DNA of 64,000 bases from Acidobacteriaceae bacterium (lineage in GTDB: Bacteria; Acidobacteriota; Terriglobia; Terriglobales; Acidobacteriaceae). The stretch is taken from the NCBI GenBank assembly GCA_035944135.1, contig DASZBM010000004.1:62001-126000 (forward strand). Reading direction: 5' to 3'. This document shows positions 25,277 to 35,023 of the stretch, in pieces. How positions within the stretch are numbered: position 1 is the stretch's first letter; the number at the start of each line of letters is the position of its first letter. The notes beneath the pieces were generated by a model that worked only from the letters and a program-made list of their open reading frames with translations, searched no databases and was not told where the DNA came from. The translations under genes were made by a program, and so were the position numbers.

Positions 25277-27910
25277 TCAGTGAGGTGATGTGACATTTCT
25301 GATCTGAGGCGCGCGGCACATTGCGCGGCCGGCCATCGCCTGCTGCTGCAACCGTTGGAAATGCAGATTCTGCGGATTGCGCTGGCGCAGGTTCGACAAG
25401 ATATCAAGACTCTTCGCATAGAAGAGGTCAGCCGTTCGGCATTGCTGTGCGCGCTCTGCTCCTCGAGAGTTGGCGAGTTGCGCGTGAGCAGAAGCCATCC
25501 CGGCGTATGTCTCAGCGATTCCGAACGCGATATCCGGTGTCTGGCCAGATCTCTGCGCGACGGCCTGGTCTTCGGACAACGCAGTCGAGAAGCTGGTAAG
25601 TGCAGGCGGGATCGAGTGCATTGCCACCAGCGTTTCGCCAATCTGGGTATCGATTGAGGCGAGGTCTGTCGCGACGAGTGCGTTCAAGGGATCGGAGCGC
25701 GCGAGGCGGACGGACCGCTGGCGCGCCTGGCGGAGAAGTCTGAGCGCGTCATTCGAGCGGCCTTTGCGTTGCAACAGCGTTGCGAGCAGCACGTCATCTT
25801 CGCTTTGGAACGTCTGCAGAGTGGCATCCTGTGGGTTGTCCTTTACAGCCTGGTTCAAGATGTCCGATGTCCGCTGAGCCGCGGCAATGGCTGAATTGAG
25901 GTCGCCCTTTTGCTCGTAGGCCTGGCTCATGCCGTTGTAGTCAGCGCCGAGATGGATGCGCAGCATGGCAGCGTCCTTTGGGGCCGGGTTCTGCGCTTCG
26001 TTGCGAATTGACGCGGCCTGTTTGTAGTGCGCGAGTGCCTCATCCACCGCTCCGACATTCATCAGGAAGCCTGCCAATGCATAGTGAGTGCCCGCGAGCC
26101 TGTCCAGCGTGCGTGCGCTGTGGTCATGCGCGGCTGCAGCTTCGTTGATGGCGAGTGCCTTGCGGATGCTGTCGAGAGCTGCGGCAAAATCTCCGTTTGC
26201 TTCGAGCGCCCAGGCCATCCGGTAATAGAGCGCTCCGAGAAGCTTTTGCGCCGTCTGGTCCTGTGGGTTCGCGTTCGCAACGGAGAGGCGGATGGGCAGA
26301 GCCTTGTTGTAGCTGGCAATCGCGCCCGAGAGATCGCCGAGATTGGCGTAGGGCGCGAGTCCCTGAACATCACCCAACTTCTCGTAAGCGGTGGCCAGCT
26401 CCTGCTGCAGACTGGGATCACCTTTCGCCTCACGCGAGAGGCTGTCAAGGTATTGCAACGCGTGATCGACGAGCACCTTGCGGACAGGAGTCGCGCCCGG
26501 CAAGTCCTTGATCGAATCGTGCACATCGAACATCATCGCGTTCGCCAACTGGCGAACATCGTTGAAACGCCGTTCCGCCTTGGCGCGTTCTTCTCTGGCG
26601 ATCCGCGCCTGATGCAACGTCGCCATGATCCCGCCGACAAGAGTCAGGATCACAACCACCACGGACACGCAGGCAAACTTGTAGCGCTTTACAAACTTGC
26701 CTGCCCGATATCCAAGAGTGTCGCGATGCGCCAGGACCGGAGCGTTCTGCAGATGGAGCTGGATGTCCTGCGAGAACTGCCCGACCGATGCATAGCGACG
26801 TTGCGGCTCCTTTCGCAGAGCCATGAGAACGATGTTGTCGAGATCACCGGCGAGGCGGCGGCGAAGTTTTTCCGGCCGCTCATCTCTTGCTGCACTCGCC
26901 GATTCAAGCGGAGACGAAACCAGGCCAGCTTCGGCTGTACGAGCTTCTTTTCGGAGAACAGCCATGCTCGGCCGCGTGGGCTCAATGTTGCAGACGATCT
27001 CTGAAGCGGCTGTCGCAGAGCGCCCTGACAGCTGGTATGGCCGATGTCCCGTGAGCAGGATGTAGAGCACAATCCCAAGCGAGTAGACATCGCTCGATGT
27101 GGTCACGGGATCGCCGCGAATCTGTTCCGGACTGGCGAACTCCGGGGTCATCATTCGCAACAGACTCACTGTGCGGTCGGATTCGCTCGTAGACAGATCA
27201 GGGCTCAGGAGCCGCGCAATTCCGAAGTCGAGCAGCTTCGGTGTGCCATCGGAGGTCACGAGAATATTGGCGGGCTTGATGTCGCGATGGATCACCAGAT
27301 TCTGGTGCGCATACTCCACTGCTGAGCAAACGGTGAGAAATAACCTGAGCCGTCTGTCAATCGACAACCGGTGTACATCGCAGTATTCGTCGATGGGCAG
27401 CCCTTCGACGAGCTCCATGACGAAGTAGGGGAAGCCCTCCTTCGTCTGTCCGCCATCGAAGAGGCGGGCTATGTTTGGGTGATCGAGACTCGCGAGAATC
27501 TGGCGCTCTGCACGAAAGCGGGCGAGCGCATAGCTGGACTCGAACCCTTCTTTGAGCAGCTTGATAGCGACCTGCTTCTCGTATTGCTGATCAGCGCGGG
27601 CGGCGCGGAAGACGACGCCCATTCCACCCGAACCGATCTGCTCGACGATGCGATAGTCGCCGATCCGCTGGCCGATGTATGAGTCCGCGTCGCCGACAAT
27701 CTCATCGGCATACCTGCGCGCATAGCTGTCGGCGGCCGACCCCTGAAGGAATCGTCCGGCGTCATCAAACGGCATCACCAATGAGTCAATGTATGACCGG
27801 AGCTCCGGTTCTCGGCACATTCGATCAAGAAAGCGCTTGCGTTCCTCCGGTGGAAGCTCCAGAGAGGCATCGACAAGTTCGCTCACTCGAATCCACGCTG
27901 GAGTAGACAT
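25277..27910 (-). CDS. Membrane-anchored Ser/Thr protein kinase with TPR sensor domain
   Basis: An 877-residue kinase. The Hanks-type domain has the glycine loop IGSGGMGVVF (92-101), Lys117 in VAIKLL, HRDIKPAN (208-215) with the catalytic Asp, and DFG (228-230). A short N-terminal region precedes it. One transmembrane helix (FACVSVVVVILTLVGGIMATL, near 415-435) leads to a C-terminal region of about 440 residues made of TPR-like repeats (LATAYEKLGDVQ, GALYYRMAWALEANGDFAAAL). This kinase-TM-TPR form is typical of Acidobacteriota. It starts 6 bp after the ECF sigma gene, so the two form one operon and probably one signalling unit. Confidence 0.93.
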   Translation of the reverse strand: MSTPAWIRVSELVDASLELPPEERKRFLDRMCREPELRSYIDSLVMPFDDAGRFLQGSAADSYARRYADEIVGDADSYIGQRIGDYRIVEQIGSGGMGVVFRAARADQQYEKQVAIKLLKEGFESSYALARFRAERQILASLDHPNIARLFDGGQTKEGFPYFVMELVEGLPIDEYCDVHRLSIDRRLRLFLTVCSAVEYAHQNLVIHRDIKPANILVTSDGTPKLLDFGIARLLSPDLSTSESDRTVSLLRMMTPEFASPEQIRGDPVTTSSDVYSLGIVLYILLTGHRPYQLSGRSATAASEIVCNIEPTRPSMAVLRKEARTAEAGLVSSPLESASAARDERPEKLRRRLAGDLDNIVLMALRKEPQRRYASVGQFSQDIQLHLQNAPVLAHRDTLGYRAGKFVKRYKFACVSVVVVILTLVGGIMATLHQARIAREERAKAERRFNDVRQLANAMMFDVHDSIKDLPGATPVRKVLVDHALQYLDSLSREAKGDPSLQQELATAYEKLGDVQGLAPYANLGDLSGAIASYNKALPIRLSVANANPQDQTAQKLLGALYYRMAWALEANGDFAAALDSIRKALAINEAAAAHDHSARTLDRLAGTHYALAGFLMNVGAVDEALAHYKQAASIRNEAQNPAPKDAAMLRIHLGADYNGMSQAYEQKGDLNSAIAAAQRTSDILNQAVKDNPQDATLQTFQSEDDVLLATLLQRKGRSNDALRLLRQARQRSVRLARSDPLNALVATDLASIDTQIGETLVAMHSIPPALTSFSTALSEDQAVAQRSGQTPDIAFGIAETYAGMASAHAQLANSRGAERAQQCRTADLFYAKSLDILSNLRQRNPQNLHFQRLQQQAMAGRAMCRAPQIRNVTSPH

Positions 27911-27916
27911 CGCAAT

Positions 27917-28492
27917 TCACGCAATGGGCCGGTTTGTCAGCTCGTGATAAAGCCAAGCCCGTGCACCGGTCCACTGGCGCTGAACGGTGGCCGGGGAGAT
28001 GCCGAGAATCTGTGCGCTTTCTTCGTTGGAGAGACCGCCGAAATATCGGAGCTCGACGATGCGGCTTCGCTGCGGATCAATGCTGGCGAGATGGTCGAGC
28101 GCTTCATCGAGCGCTACGAGGTCGACATCCTGCTGCGGCGAGGCCACGTTATGCTCATCCACCGAGACACGAATCATTCCCGCACCCCGCTTTGAAGTCG
28201 AACGAGAACGCGCATGGTCGACGAGGATGCGCCTCATCATCTTGGCTGCAATGGAAAAGAAATGAGTCCGGTCGTTCCACGCCACGTTTTGATTTACCAG
28301 CCGGAGAAATGCCTCATGCACAATGGCCGTGCTCTGCAGGGTATGTCCCGGACGTTCCTGCCGCATGTAGCGCCGCGCCAACTGACGCAGCTCCTCATAG
28401 ACGATCGGCGTGAGCGCCTCGAGCGCTGATTCCTCGCCGTGACTCCACGCCACCAGAAGCCGGGTTATCTCATGTTCCTGATTTGGCTGCAT
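27917..28492 (-). CDS. ECF-family RNA polymerase sigma factor
   Basis: A 191-residue sigma factor of the acidobacterial/planctomycete 'ECF sigma' type. Region 2 reads YEELRQLARRYMRQERPGHTLQSTAIVHEAFLRL, with THFFSIAAKMMRRILVDHAR. Region 4 has RIVELRYFGGLSNEESAQILGISPATVQRQW, a helix-turn-helix for the -35 element. The ATG at 28490-28492 is preferred; the frame is open 18 codons further upstream without better support. It is paired with the downstream Ser/Thr kinase and divergent from an exported protein gene at 28720, a likely target. No anti-sigma factor is adjacent. Confidence 0.92.
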   Translation of the reverse strand: MQPNQEHEITRLLVAWSHGEESALEALTPIVYEELRQLARRYMRQERPGHTLQSTAIVHEAFLRLVNQNVAWNDRTHFFSIAAKMMRRILVDHARSRSTSKRGAGMIRVSVDEHNVASPQQDVDLVALDEALDHLASIDPQRSRIVELRYFGGLSNEESAQILGISPATVQRQWTGARAWLYHELTNRPIA

Positions 28493-28719
28493 AGCATCGT
28501 TCCTTCCTGCTTTCTGAAGGAGACTGCTGCTTGTCCTCACGAACAATTCCGTTCGTGCACCGATTCAGTCGTGACAACACCGATGGGGAAACTGCTGTCT
28601 CATTCTCTATCAAAATCGGACAACAGCTGACCAAATTTCGCTTCGTTCCGCGCGTTTCCATACATAGGGTTGCTCCGATCGGCGATCTGGATCTTCGTGA
28701 TCAGAGGGGAGAGTTCGTC

Positions 28720-29694
28720 ATGCTGCACACATTTTTCAAAACAAGGATTCTTCGCGAGTCGTTTGTTGCCCTGATGCTGGCTTCTTCTGTTTGCGTGTCA
28801 GGTCAGAGCGCAACAGCGAAGGCTGGCTCTGTGCTTTCCGACGTTCAAGCCCGGGCACTGATGCAAGCACTGGCGGCGCAACAGAACGGTGGTCCGGCAC
28901 TTACGGCTCAGCAGAATCAATTTCTGCTGCAATATCTGTTGGCCAAGAACGGGTCATCATCGACGGCGGGTTCGATGGTTAGCGCTGCGCAGACGCAGAT
29001 GATGGTCCAGTCTCTAAGCACGCAGGCGCACGGTGTCACCGGAAACGGATTGATGAATGGTGCGCAGACACGCGGTCAGGCTTCGCCGCTATCCGTCGCG
29101 AACGCTGTTGCACCGGCAACTGCGGCACCGGCAGCGCCTGGCGAAAAGAAAGCTGGAATCGTGCGCATCGGCATCGCGATGCCAAAGGCGCAGTTCGGAC
29201 AGGCCCAAGGACCATCGGCCGGTGAGCCGCTGCGCGTCATGCTCATGCAATACCTCACAGGGCCGTCGGTTGAGTCCACGCCGATAGCGGCTCTCCTGCC
29301 TGATCAGATCGCGGCCGAGGCGAGGGCCAAACAGTGCGACTACATCGTCTACAGCACACTCAGCCAGAAGAAGCCATCCGGAGGCCTGGGCTTTCTTAAG
29401 AGCAGCTCGATGCTCAATGTAATTCCGGGGGTGGGACTCGCCAGCAGTATGGGTAAGGTCATGGGCGCGACGTCCGCAGCGACGGCTGCATCGCAGGCTG
29501 CCAGTCTCTCCAGCAGCGTAAAGGCCAAGACGGATGTTGTGCTGGAGTACCACATGAATGCGATGGGCAACGACTCGCCGCTTCTAGCCAACACGTTTGA
29601 TACCAAGGCGACTGCCGATGGAGAGGATGTCATCACACCAATGGTCGAGAAAGCGGCAACGGCGATCATGTCGCAAGTCAGCCAAAACAAATAG
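28720..29694 (+). CDS. Exported protein of unknown function, Ala/Gln-rich
   Basis: A 324-residue protein. The ATG at 28720 has AGGGGAGAG upstream and opens a signal peptide (ILRESFVALMLASSVCVSGQ). A Gln/Ala-rich segment (residues 40-140) is followed by a globular part: RIGIAMPKAQFGQ, LRVMLMQYLTGPSVESTPI, IAAEARAKQCDYIVYSTLSQKK and a hydrophobic Gly/Ser/Ala loop region. The strand-helix pattern with KQCDYIVYSTLSQK resembles CsgG/LpoB-like alpha/beta folds, but that is a guess. It is divergent from the ECF sigma/kinase operon and upstream of receptor 2. Confidence 0.7.
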   Translation: MLHTFFKTRILRESFVALMLASSVCVSGQSATAKAGSVLSDVQARALMQALAAQQNGGPALTAQQNQFLLQYLLAKNGSSSTAGSMVSAAQTQMMVQSLSTQAHGVTGNGLMNGAQTRGQASPLSVANAVAPATAAPAAPGEKKAGIVRIGIAMPKAQFGQAQGPSAGEPLRVMLMQYLTGPSVESTPIAALLPDQIAAEARAKQCDYIVYSTLSQKKPSGGLGFLKSSSMLNVIPGVGLASSMGKVMGATSAATAASQAASLSSSVKAKTDVVLEYHMNAMGNDSPLLANTFDTKATADGEDVITPMVEKAATAIMSQVSQNK

Positions 29695-29897
29695 GACTAT
29701 GGGCCATGTCTGCCGGGAGCGAATGATAGGCGCGCAAAGAAGACACAAAAGAGTGATTGGAAAAATCACAGTCAACAGGGCGATACTAGTAGACAGAACC
29801 TTTGCCCTACGTCCACCCGGTAACCCGATTATCGATTCTGCTGAGCGCCTGCTGAGCAATTCGAGTGCTGTCCCCGAGGCCAGCAGTTGGAGATGGA

Positions 29898-32624
29898 ATG
29901 CCCCGCTCTTTGTCGGCCGCCACGTTGTCAATCGTTGCGGCCATTGCTTTTTTCAGTGCATCAGTTCCCGTCGCGCAAGCTCTATCCGTGCCGGCCAGCA
30001 AGCCCGCAGCTCCTGCGTCCCCGATAGCGCCGATCACCGGCGTCGTCGCTGACTCGACCGGCGCAATCGTTCCGGGTGCCGAGGTCGACCTGCTCGACCC
30101 AAACGGCGCTGTGGCTGTGTCCTCTCATTCAGACGGCGAGGGCGACTTCCGTGTTTCGGCTCCAAAGGCCGGACCGTACACGCTGGTTATCACGGCGCCG
30201 GGCTTTGATGCGGTGCGGAAAATGGTGATGGTGGCGCCGGCGATGCCTACAGCCAGGATCAGCCCGCCTGCGTCTATAACGCCCGGTTTGCACATCATAT
30301 TGCCGCTTGCGAGCGTAGCGACGAATGTCCAGGTGAACGCGGACACTGGCGCCGATCTCACCGCTGGAGACGCCAACAACGACACCTCGGTGATGACCGC
30401 CAACGATATCAAGGCGCTGCCGATCTTTGACAACGACTATGCGACGGCTATGAGCGCGTTCCTTGACTCAGGCTCTGCCGGCACGAGCGGCTCCGGCCTT
30501 CTGGTCGACGGCGTCGAAGCCGGTCGCGTGCCGGTCTCAGCCTCCGCCGTGCAGGAGATCCGCATCAACGAGGATCCCTATTCGGCGCAGTACTACTGGC
30601 CGGGCCGCGGACAGATGGAGATCATCACGAAGTCCGCCGCTGATCATTACCATGGCCAGCTGAATTTCTACTTCCGCGACTCGGCCATGAACGCCACGGA
30701 GGCGCTGGCCGCGACGAAACCCTTCGAACAGCGCCGCATCTACGAAGGCTCTGTGTCGGGGCCAATCCCGCACGCGTCGGCGAGTGGCTTCCTCGCATCG
30801 TTCACACGCGCGGAGGAAGACGTCGACTCGATTGTCCATGCGTTCGGCGCAAGCTCTCCCGGCAATCCCACCGGCATCATCAACCAAAATGTAACTTCAC
30901 CGACACGCGACACCGAGTTCAGCCTGCGAGCCAGCCACCAGTTCGGCGACAAGCATTCCGTGTACGCCCAGTACGCCTATAAGGACTGGACCGGTGCGAA
31001 CCAGGGCGTGGGCGCGCAGACGCTGGGAGATGCCGGCTATAACGCCGAGTATCGCGAGGACGATGTCATCCTGCATGCCGACTCAATCCTTTCGGCGTCA
31101 GTGCTGAATCAGGGGTCGTTCGTTCTCGAGCGCAACTGGTCGCGTAATCAGGATGCGTATGAGCGTCCGCGTGTGAACGTGAACGGCGATTTTACCAATG
31201 GATCGGCACAGAGCGACGCCTTCAACAACGAATACAACGGCCGCTTGAGCGATATGGTCACGTGGACGCGCGGTAGGAATCTCCTCAAGTTCGGCATTGG
31301 CGTACCGAACTTCAACCGTCGGGTGCTCGAGGACGATACCAACTCCGGTGGAACTTATACCTTTGGTCCCACACTCGATGCGAACGGCAACGTGCTGGCG
31401 ACCGCGCTCTCCAATTACCAGAACAACCGACCCTCCACCTTCACACAGAACACCGGCGTATCGAGGTTTGTGTATCACCAACAGGAGGCTGGCGCCTTCG
31501 TGCAGGACCAGATCAAGTTGACCTCGCGCTTCTCTGTGACGCCAGGCCTTCGCTATGACTGGCAGAACTTTCTTCCTGCCAACCGCACACCGTTTTCGCC
31601 GAGGCTGTCATTTGCATACGTAGTTGATCAGAAATCCGAAACGGTTGTGCGTGGCGGCGGTGGCGTTTACTACGATCGCTTCGGCTCAGGACCGCTGGCC
31701 GATCTCGCGCGTTACCAGCATGCCCTGCGGCGCTCGATTGTTGTCTCGCTCGATCCGGCGAGCGAACCGCCCACAGGCTGCGTGCCCGTGACCGACTGCG
31801 TCGCGCTGACCGATCAACCGCCGAACCTTGTCGAGGTTGCGCGGAACATCACCACGCCATATCAGATCCAGTACGGTCTTTCCGTCGAACGCAAGGTCGG
31901 CCAAAGCGGCGAGATCTCCGTGAGCGGCTACTCGACGCGCGACCTGCACGCGTTTCGTTCGGTGGACATCAACGCACCTACGCCGGAGTCCGGCTATACC
32001 GAGCGTCCTGATCCTGTATATGCGCGCATCCGCCAAATCCAGTCCGCCGGATTTATGGATGGCGACGGCCTGGACATTCAATATCACGGCAGATACAACC
32101 GCTACTTCTCGGGATTTGCTCGCTATAGCTGGTCACACTATGGGTCTGACACCGAGGGCATCGGATGGTATCCGCAGAACCAGTACGATCCCAACGATGA
32201 GTGGGCGGACACGAGCTGGGATCGCAGTAACCGGCTGGGCTTGTACGGGATGTTCAACCAGGACAGCATCCTGAATCTCTCAGTAGGGCTCTTCGCGAAC
32301 TCGGGTGCACCCTGGACGCCTGTTACTGGCACGGATCCCTACGGCGACGGGCTCTATAACGAACGCCCCGAGGGTGTAGCGCGTGATTCCGAGGTCGGCC
32401 CTGACTATGTTGATCTCGACCTCCGCTGGGGTCATGACTTCGCGATCACACCTAAGAAGACGGACGAGTCTCCTCACCTGGGCTTTTCGGCCGCTGCATT
32501 CAACGTCCTGAATCACGAGAACGGCTCATCGATCGACACCGTGGAGACCTCGTCCACATTCGGTGAGATCACCGCCGCAAATCCACCGCGCCGTGTCCAG
32601 TTAGGCATGCGCTTTGAATTCTGA
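29898..32624 (+). CDS. Oar-type TonB-dependent receptor 2
   Basis: A protein of about 908 residues, shorter than the other three receptors. The ATG at 29898 follows GGAGATGGA and opens a signal peptide (residues 1-30, AIAFFSASVPVAQA). A carboxypeptidase-regulatory-like domain (ITGVVADSTGAIVPGAEVDLLD to YTLVITAPGFDAVRK) is followed by a plug-like region (SGLLVDGVEAGRVPVS, GRGQMEIITKSAADHYHG) and a beta-barrel ending RRVQLGMRFEF. The terminal Phe supports outer-membrane insertion. It lies downstream of the exported protein near the ECF sigma/kinase operon. The ligand is unknown. Confidence 0.88.
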   Translation: MPRSLSAATLSIVAAIAFFSASVPVAQALSVPASKPAAPASPIAPITGVVADSTGAIVPGAEVDLLDPNGAVAVSSHSDGEGDFRVSAPKAGPYTLVITAPGFDAVRKMVMVAPAMPTARISPPASITPGLHIILPLASVATNVQVNADTGADLTAGDANNDTSVMTANDIKALPIFDNDYATAMSAFLDSGSAGTSGSGLLVDGVEAGRVPVSASAVQEIRINEDPYSAQYYWPGRGQMEIITKSAADHYHGQLNFYFRDSAMNATEALAATKPFEQRRIYEGSVSGPIPHASASGFLASFTRAEEDVDSIVHAFGASSPGNPTGIINQNVTSPTRDTEFSLRASHQFGDKHSVYAQYAYKDWTGANQGVGAQTLGDAGYNAEYREDDVILHADSILSASVLNQGSFVLERNWSRNQDAYERPRVNVNGDFTNGSAQSDAFNNEYNGRLSDMVTWTRGRNLLKFGIGVPNFNRRVLEDDTNSGGTYTFGPTLDANGNVLATALSNYQNNRPSTFTQNTGVSRFVYHQQEAGAFVQDQIKLTSRFSVTPGLRYDWQNFLPANRTPFSPRLSFAYVVDQKSETVVRGGGGVYYDRFGSGPLADLARYQHALRRSIVVSLDPASEPPTGCVPVTDCVALTDQPPNLVEVARNITTPYQIQYGLSVERKVGQSGEISVSGYSTRDLHAFRSVDINAPTPESGYTERPDPVYARIRQIQSAGFMDGDGLDIQYHGRYNRYFSGFARYSWSHYGSDTEGIGWYPQNQYDPNDEWADTSWDRSNRLGLYGMFNQDSILNLSVGLFANSGAPWTPVTGTDPYGDGLYNERPEGVARDSEVGPDYVDLDLRWGHDFAITPKKTDESPHLGFSAAAFNVLNHENGSSIDTVETSSTFGEITAANPPRRVQLGMRFEF

Positions 32625-32700
32625 CAGAGACTGAGTTGCGACCGCGGCGGAACTAGGGCTACCTGCGGGAAGATGCCGCAACGCAATCAGCCGTGCACAA

Positions 32701-34149
32701 CTAATGGGAATCCTTGCCGGCGACTGTCTGCGTGGCAAACACCTGAAACTCGCGAATGCGGGCGACGCCGGAGCTGGTCAGGATGTTTAAGCGGAAACGG
32801 CTCGCCGTTACAGGCGGGAAAATGTCGATCTTCTTGTGCCCTATTGCCTGGGCTTCGGCAAGCGTTTTCCATTGGCTCTTAACCATGGCTTCGATGCGAT
32901 AGCGTTGCACCTGCTGGCCTTCGACGAGCCACTCCATCGTGAGCGTGCGGTCGACAGTGACGGGCCGGGGTAGCCGCAGTTCCACCGTGGCTGCGTGCGA
33001 GCCTTCGGGCGCGCTCCAAAACGTATCACGATCGTTATCGAAGGCCCGCATCGCATTCGCATCCGCGCCAATCGCGTGTGTTGCGAGGTTCGCCTGGGTG
33101 CCATATTTCGCCTGGATGGCGGCGCCGAGTTCGTGCAGGCGTCGCACATCGGCGTCGGGCAGGAGGCCGCGGTTGTCAGGCGAGACGCCGAGCATCCACT
33201 GGCCTCCACGGCCGACGGAGTTTTCGTAGCTTTCTATGAGTTCTGGAACGGTTTTCAGCGAGGATTCGTCGTGCGGATGCCAGAACCAGTGCAGCCTGCG
33301 CAACGGGGTATCCACTTCGATAGGCCGCCAACGTAGATGTCCGTGGCGATCGATGACATTCCAGTTCTCGTAGTCGATTTTCCCGGACTCATCGCCTCCC
33401 CAGCGCGCGTCACCGTACTCGAATAGTCCAGTGTCGGCGAAGACGATGGTGTTGGGCTGGTAGGTGCGTAATGTCTCGATGTATTTGTCGAAGTTGTAGA
33501 GGTGGCCAGCGCTGCCGGCGCCATCGAGCCACCATTCCACGAGTTCGCCGTAACGTGTGACCAGCTCGGTCATCTCTGCACAGTAATAGTCATCGTAGGC
33601 GGCAGCGTTCTTGTAACGAGGCTCGTGCCGATCCCATGGCGAAAGATAAATTCCGAAGCCGAGACCCGCGCGGCGAGCGGCTCTCGCGACGTCACCGACG
33701 ACATCGCCTTTACCGTCGCGCCACGGGCTTGCCTTCACGCTGTATGTGGTCTGGTCGGTGGGCCAGAGCGCAAAACCGTCATGGTGCTTCGCAACCATGA
33801 CCACGTAGCTTGCGCCGGCGTCTTTGATGGCTTCCATCCATTGATCCGGGTTGAACTCAGTTGGGTTGAAGACCCTGGGGTCTGCAGTGCCATCGCCCCA
33901 CTCGCGATCTAGAAAAGTGTTGGTGCCGAAATGGAGAATGACGCCAAACTCGCGATCCTGCCAGGCACTCTGTTGGGGAGCGGGCTTCACGTCCGCGAAA
34001 TTTTGCTGTCCAGGAGCCGCTTGAGTCGCGACGGTCAGGAGGGTCAGCATGACGCAACTCGCGAAGAGCCGTGCACTTCGACAGCGACGATTTTCGAGCG
34101 GACGTTTCTGGTCGAAAGATTCAGTCTTGGGCATCATGGAGTCCGTCAC
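32701..34149 (-). CDS. GH29 alpha-L-fucosidase with C-terminal F5/8-type domain
   Basis: A 482-residue exported glycosidase. A signal-type segment (SARLFASCVMLTLLTVATQA) follows about 25 basic residues. The GH29 barrel has EFGVILHFG, VAKHHDGFALWP (121-130) and the nucleophile Asp209 in VEWWLDGAG, with WDRHEPRYK between. Residues from about 345 on (IGADANAMRAFDNDRDTFWSA to RIREFQVFATQ) form a discoidin/F5-8-type carbohydrate-binding domain. GH29 enzymes release L-fucose from glycans. The acid/base is variable in GH29 and was not assigned. It heads the 32.7-42.5 kb glycan cluster, next to its likely DeoR-type regulator. Confidence 0.9.
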   Translation of the reverse strand: MTDSMMPKTESFDQKRPLENRRCRSARLFASCVMLTLLTVATQAAPGQQNFADVKPAPQQSAWQDREFGVILHFGTNTFLDREWGDGTADPRVFNPTEFNPDQWMEAIKDAGASYVVMVAKHHDGFALWPTDQTTYSVKASPWRDGKGDVVGDVARAARRAGLGFGIYLSPWDRHEPRYKNAAAYDDYYCAEMTELVTRYGELVEWWLDGAGSAGHLYNFDKYIETLRTYQPNTIVFADTGLFEYGDARWGGDESGKIDYENWNVIDRHGHLRWRPIEVDTPLRRLHWFWHPHDESSLKTVPELIESYENSVGRGGQWMLGVSPDNRGLLPDADVRRLHELGAAIQAKYGTQANLATHAIGADANAMRAFDNDRDTFWSAPEGSHAATVELRLPRPVTVDRTLTMEWLVEGQQVQRYRIEAMVKSQWKTLAEAQAIGHKKIDIFPPVTASRFRLNILTSSGVARIREFQVFATQTVAGKDSH

Positions 34150-34179
34150 AATCGCTTGCGGAGAACGCGGAAGAGAAGC

Positions 34180-34968
34180 CTATAAATCCGCGATGAGGAC
34201 CCGCACCCCATGACGCTCGAATTCTGCTTTGGCGCCTTCCGGGATGCCGCTGTCGGTAACGAGTACGTTGATCTTCTGAATGCCGCAGATGATCGAGCGG
34301 CTGGTCATACCGACCTTGCTGGAGTCGGCGACGACGACTACTTCCCGCGCCTTGCGCACCATCGCACGGGAGACGGCAGCTTCTTCAAGCTCGATCATGG
34401 TGGCGCCGTGCTCTATGTCGATGCCGGTTACACCGAGAAGTATGCGGTCGAGGACGAATCCTTCAATGGCTTCGAGCGCTGTGGGCCCAGTGAGCGAGAA
34501 CGCGCCAGGCCACATCATGCAACCGCCGGTCAGCGTGGTCTGGGGACCTTCGGAGGCGCTGAGTTCAAGGCCGATGTTCACAGCGTTGGTAAGAACGCGT
34601 ACGGCTTCACGGCCGCGCAGGGCGCGAGCGACCTGTGTGGTCGTTGTGCCGGCGGTCACTCCTATGGTTTCGCCGTCGGCTATCAAAGTGGCGGCCCTGG
34701 ACGCAATGAGTTGTTTCTCTCGCTGAAACCGCTTCTCACGTTCGGTGAAGGTTGCATCGAAACGGAACGGCTCGTATGTTTGACCGGCGAGCATGGCGCC
34801 GCCGCGTGTGCGATGCACGAGGCCTTGCTCCTCCAGCCGTGCAAGGTCTCGGCGAACACTCGTCGATGACGTGCGGAAGTGCTCGGCGAGCTGTTCAACG
34901 GATGTCTTGCCTTGATGGAGAAGAAGGTGGAGGATCTCCTTCGCGCGCTTCTCGGTCTTCTGAGCCAT
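34180..34968 (-). CDS. DeoR/GlpR-family transcriptional repressor
   Basis: A 262-residue regulator. The N-terminal winged helix-turn-helix reads EILHLLLHQGKTSVEQLAEHF and TSSTSVRRDLARLEEQGLVHRTRGGAM, the classic DeoR signature. The C-terminal sugar-phosphate sensor domain has GVTAGTTTTQVARAL and VVVVADSSKVG, which bind phosphorylated sugars. DeoR-family repressors usually control nearby sugar genes. Here the neighbours are a fucosidase (30 bp downstream on the same strand), CutC, a TonB-dependent receptor and a sugar kinase. The inducer is probably a sugar phosphate made in this pathway (inference). Confidence 0.92.
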   Translation of the reverse strand: MAQKTEKRAKEILHLLLHQGKTSVEQLAEHFRTSSTSVRRDLARLEEQGLVHRTRGGAMLAGQTYEPFRFDATFTEREKRFQREKQLIASRAATLIADGETIGVTAGTTTTQVARALRGREAVRVLTNAVNIGLELSASEGPQTTLTGGCMMWPGAFSLTGPTALEAIEGFVLDRILLGVTGIDIEHGATMIELEEAAVSRAMVRKAREVVVVADSSKVGMTSRSIICGIQKINVLVTDSGIPEGAKAEFERHGVRVLIADL

Positions 34969-35023
34969 GGCGGTATTCTACGAATCCTCATTGAATCGTG
35001 TGCGGTTGAAGCGCTAGCCCACG

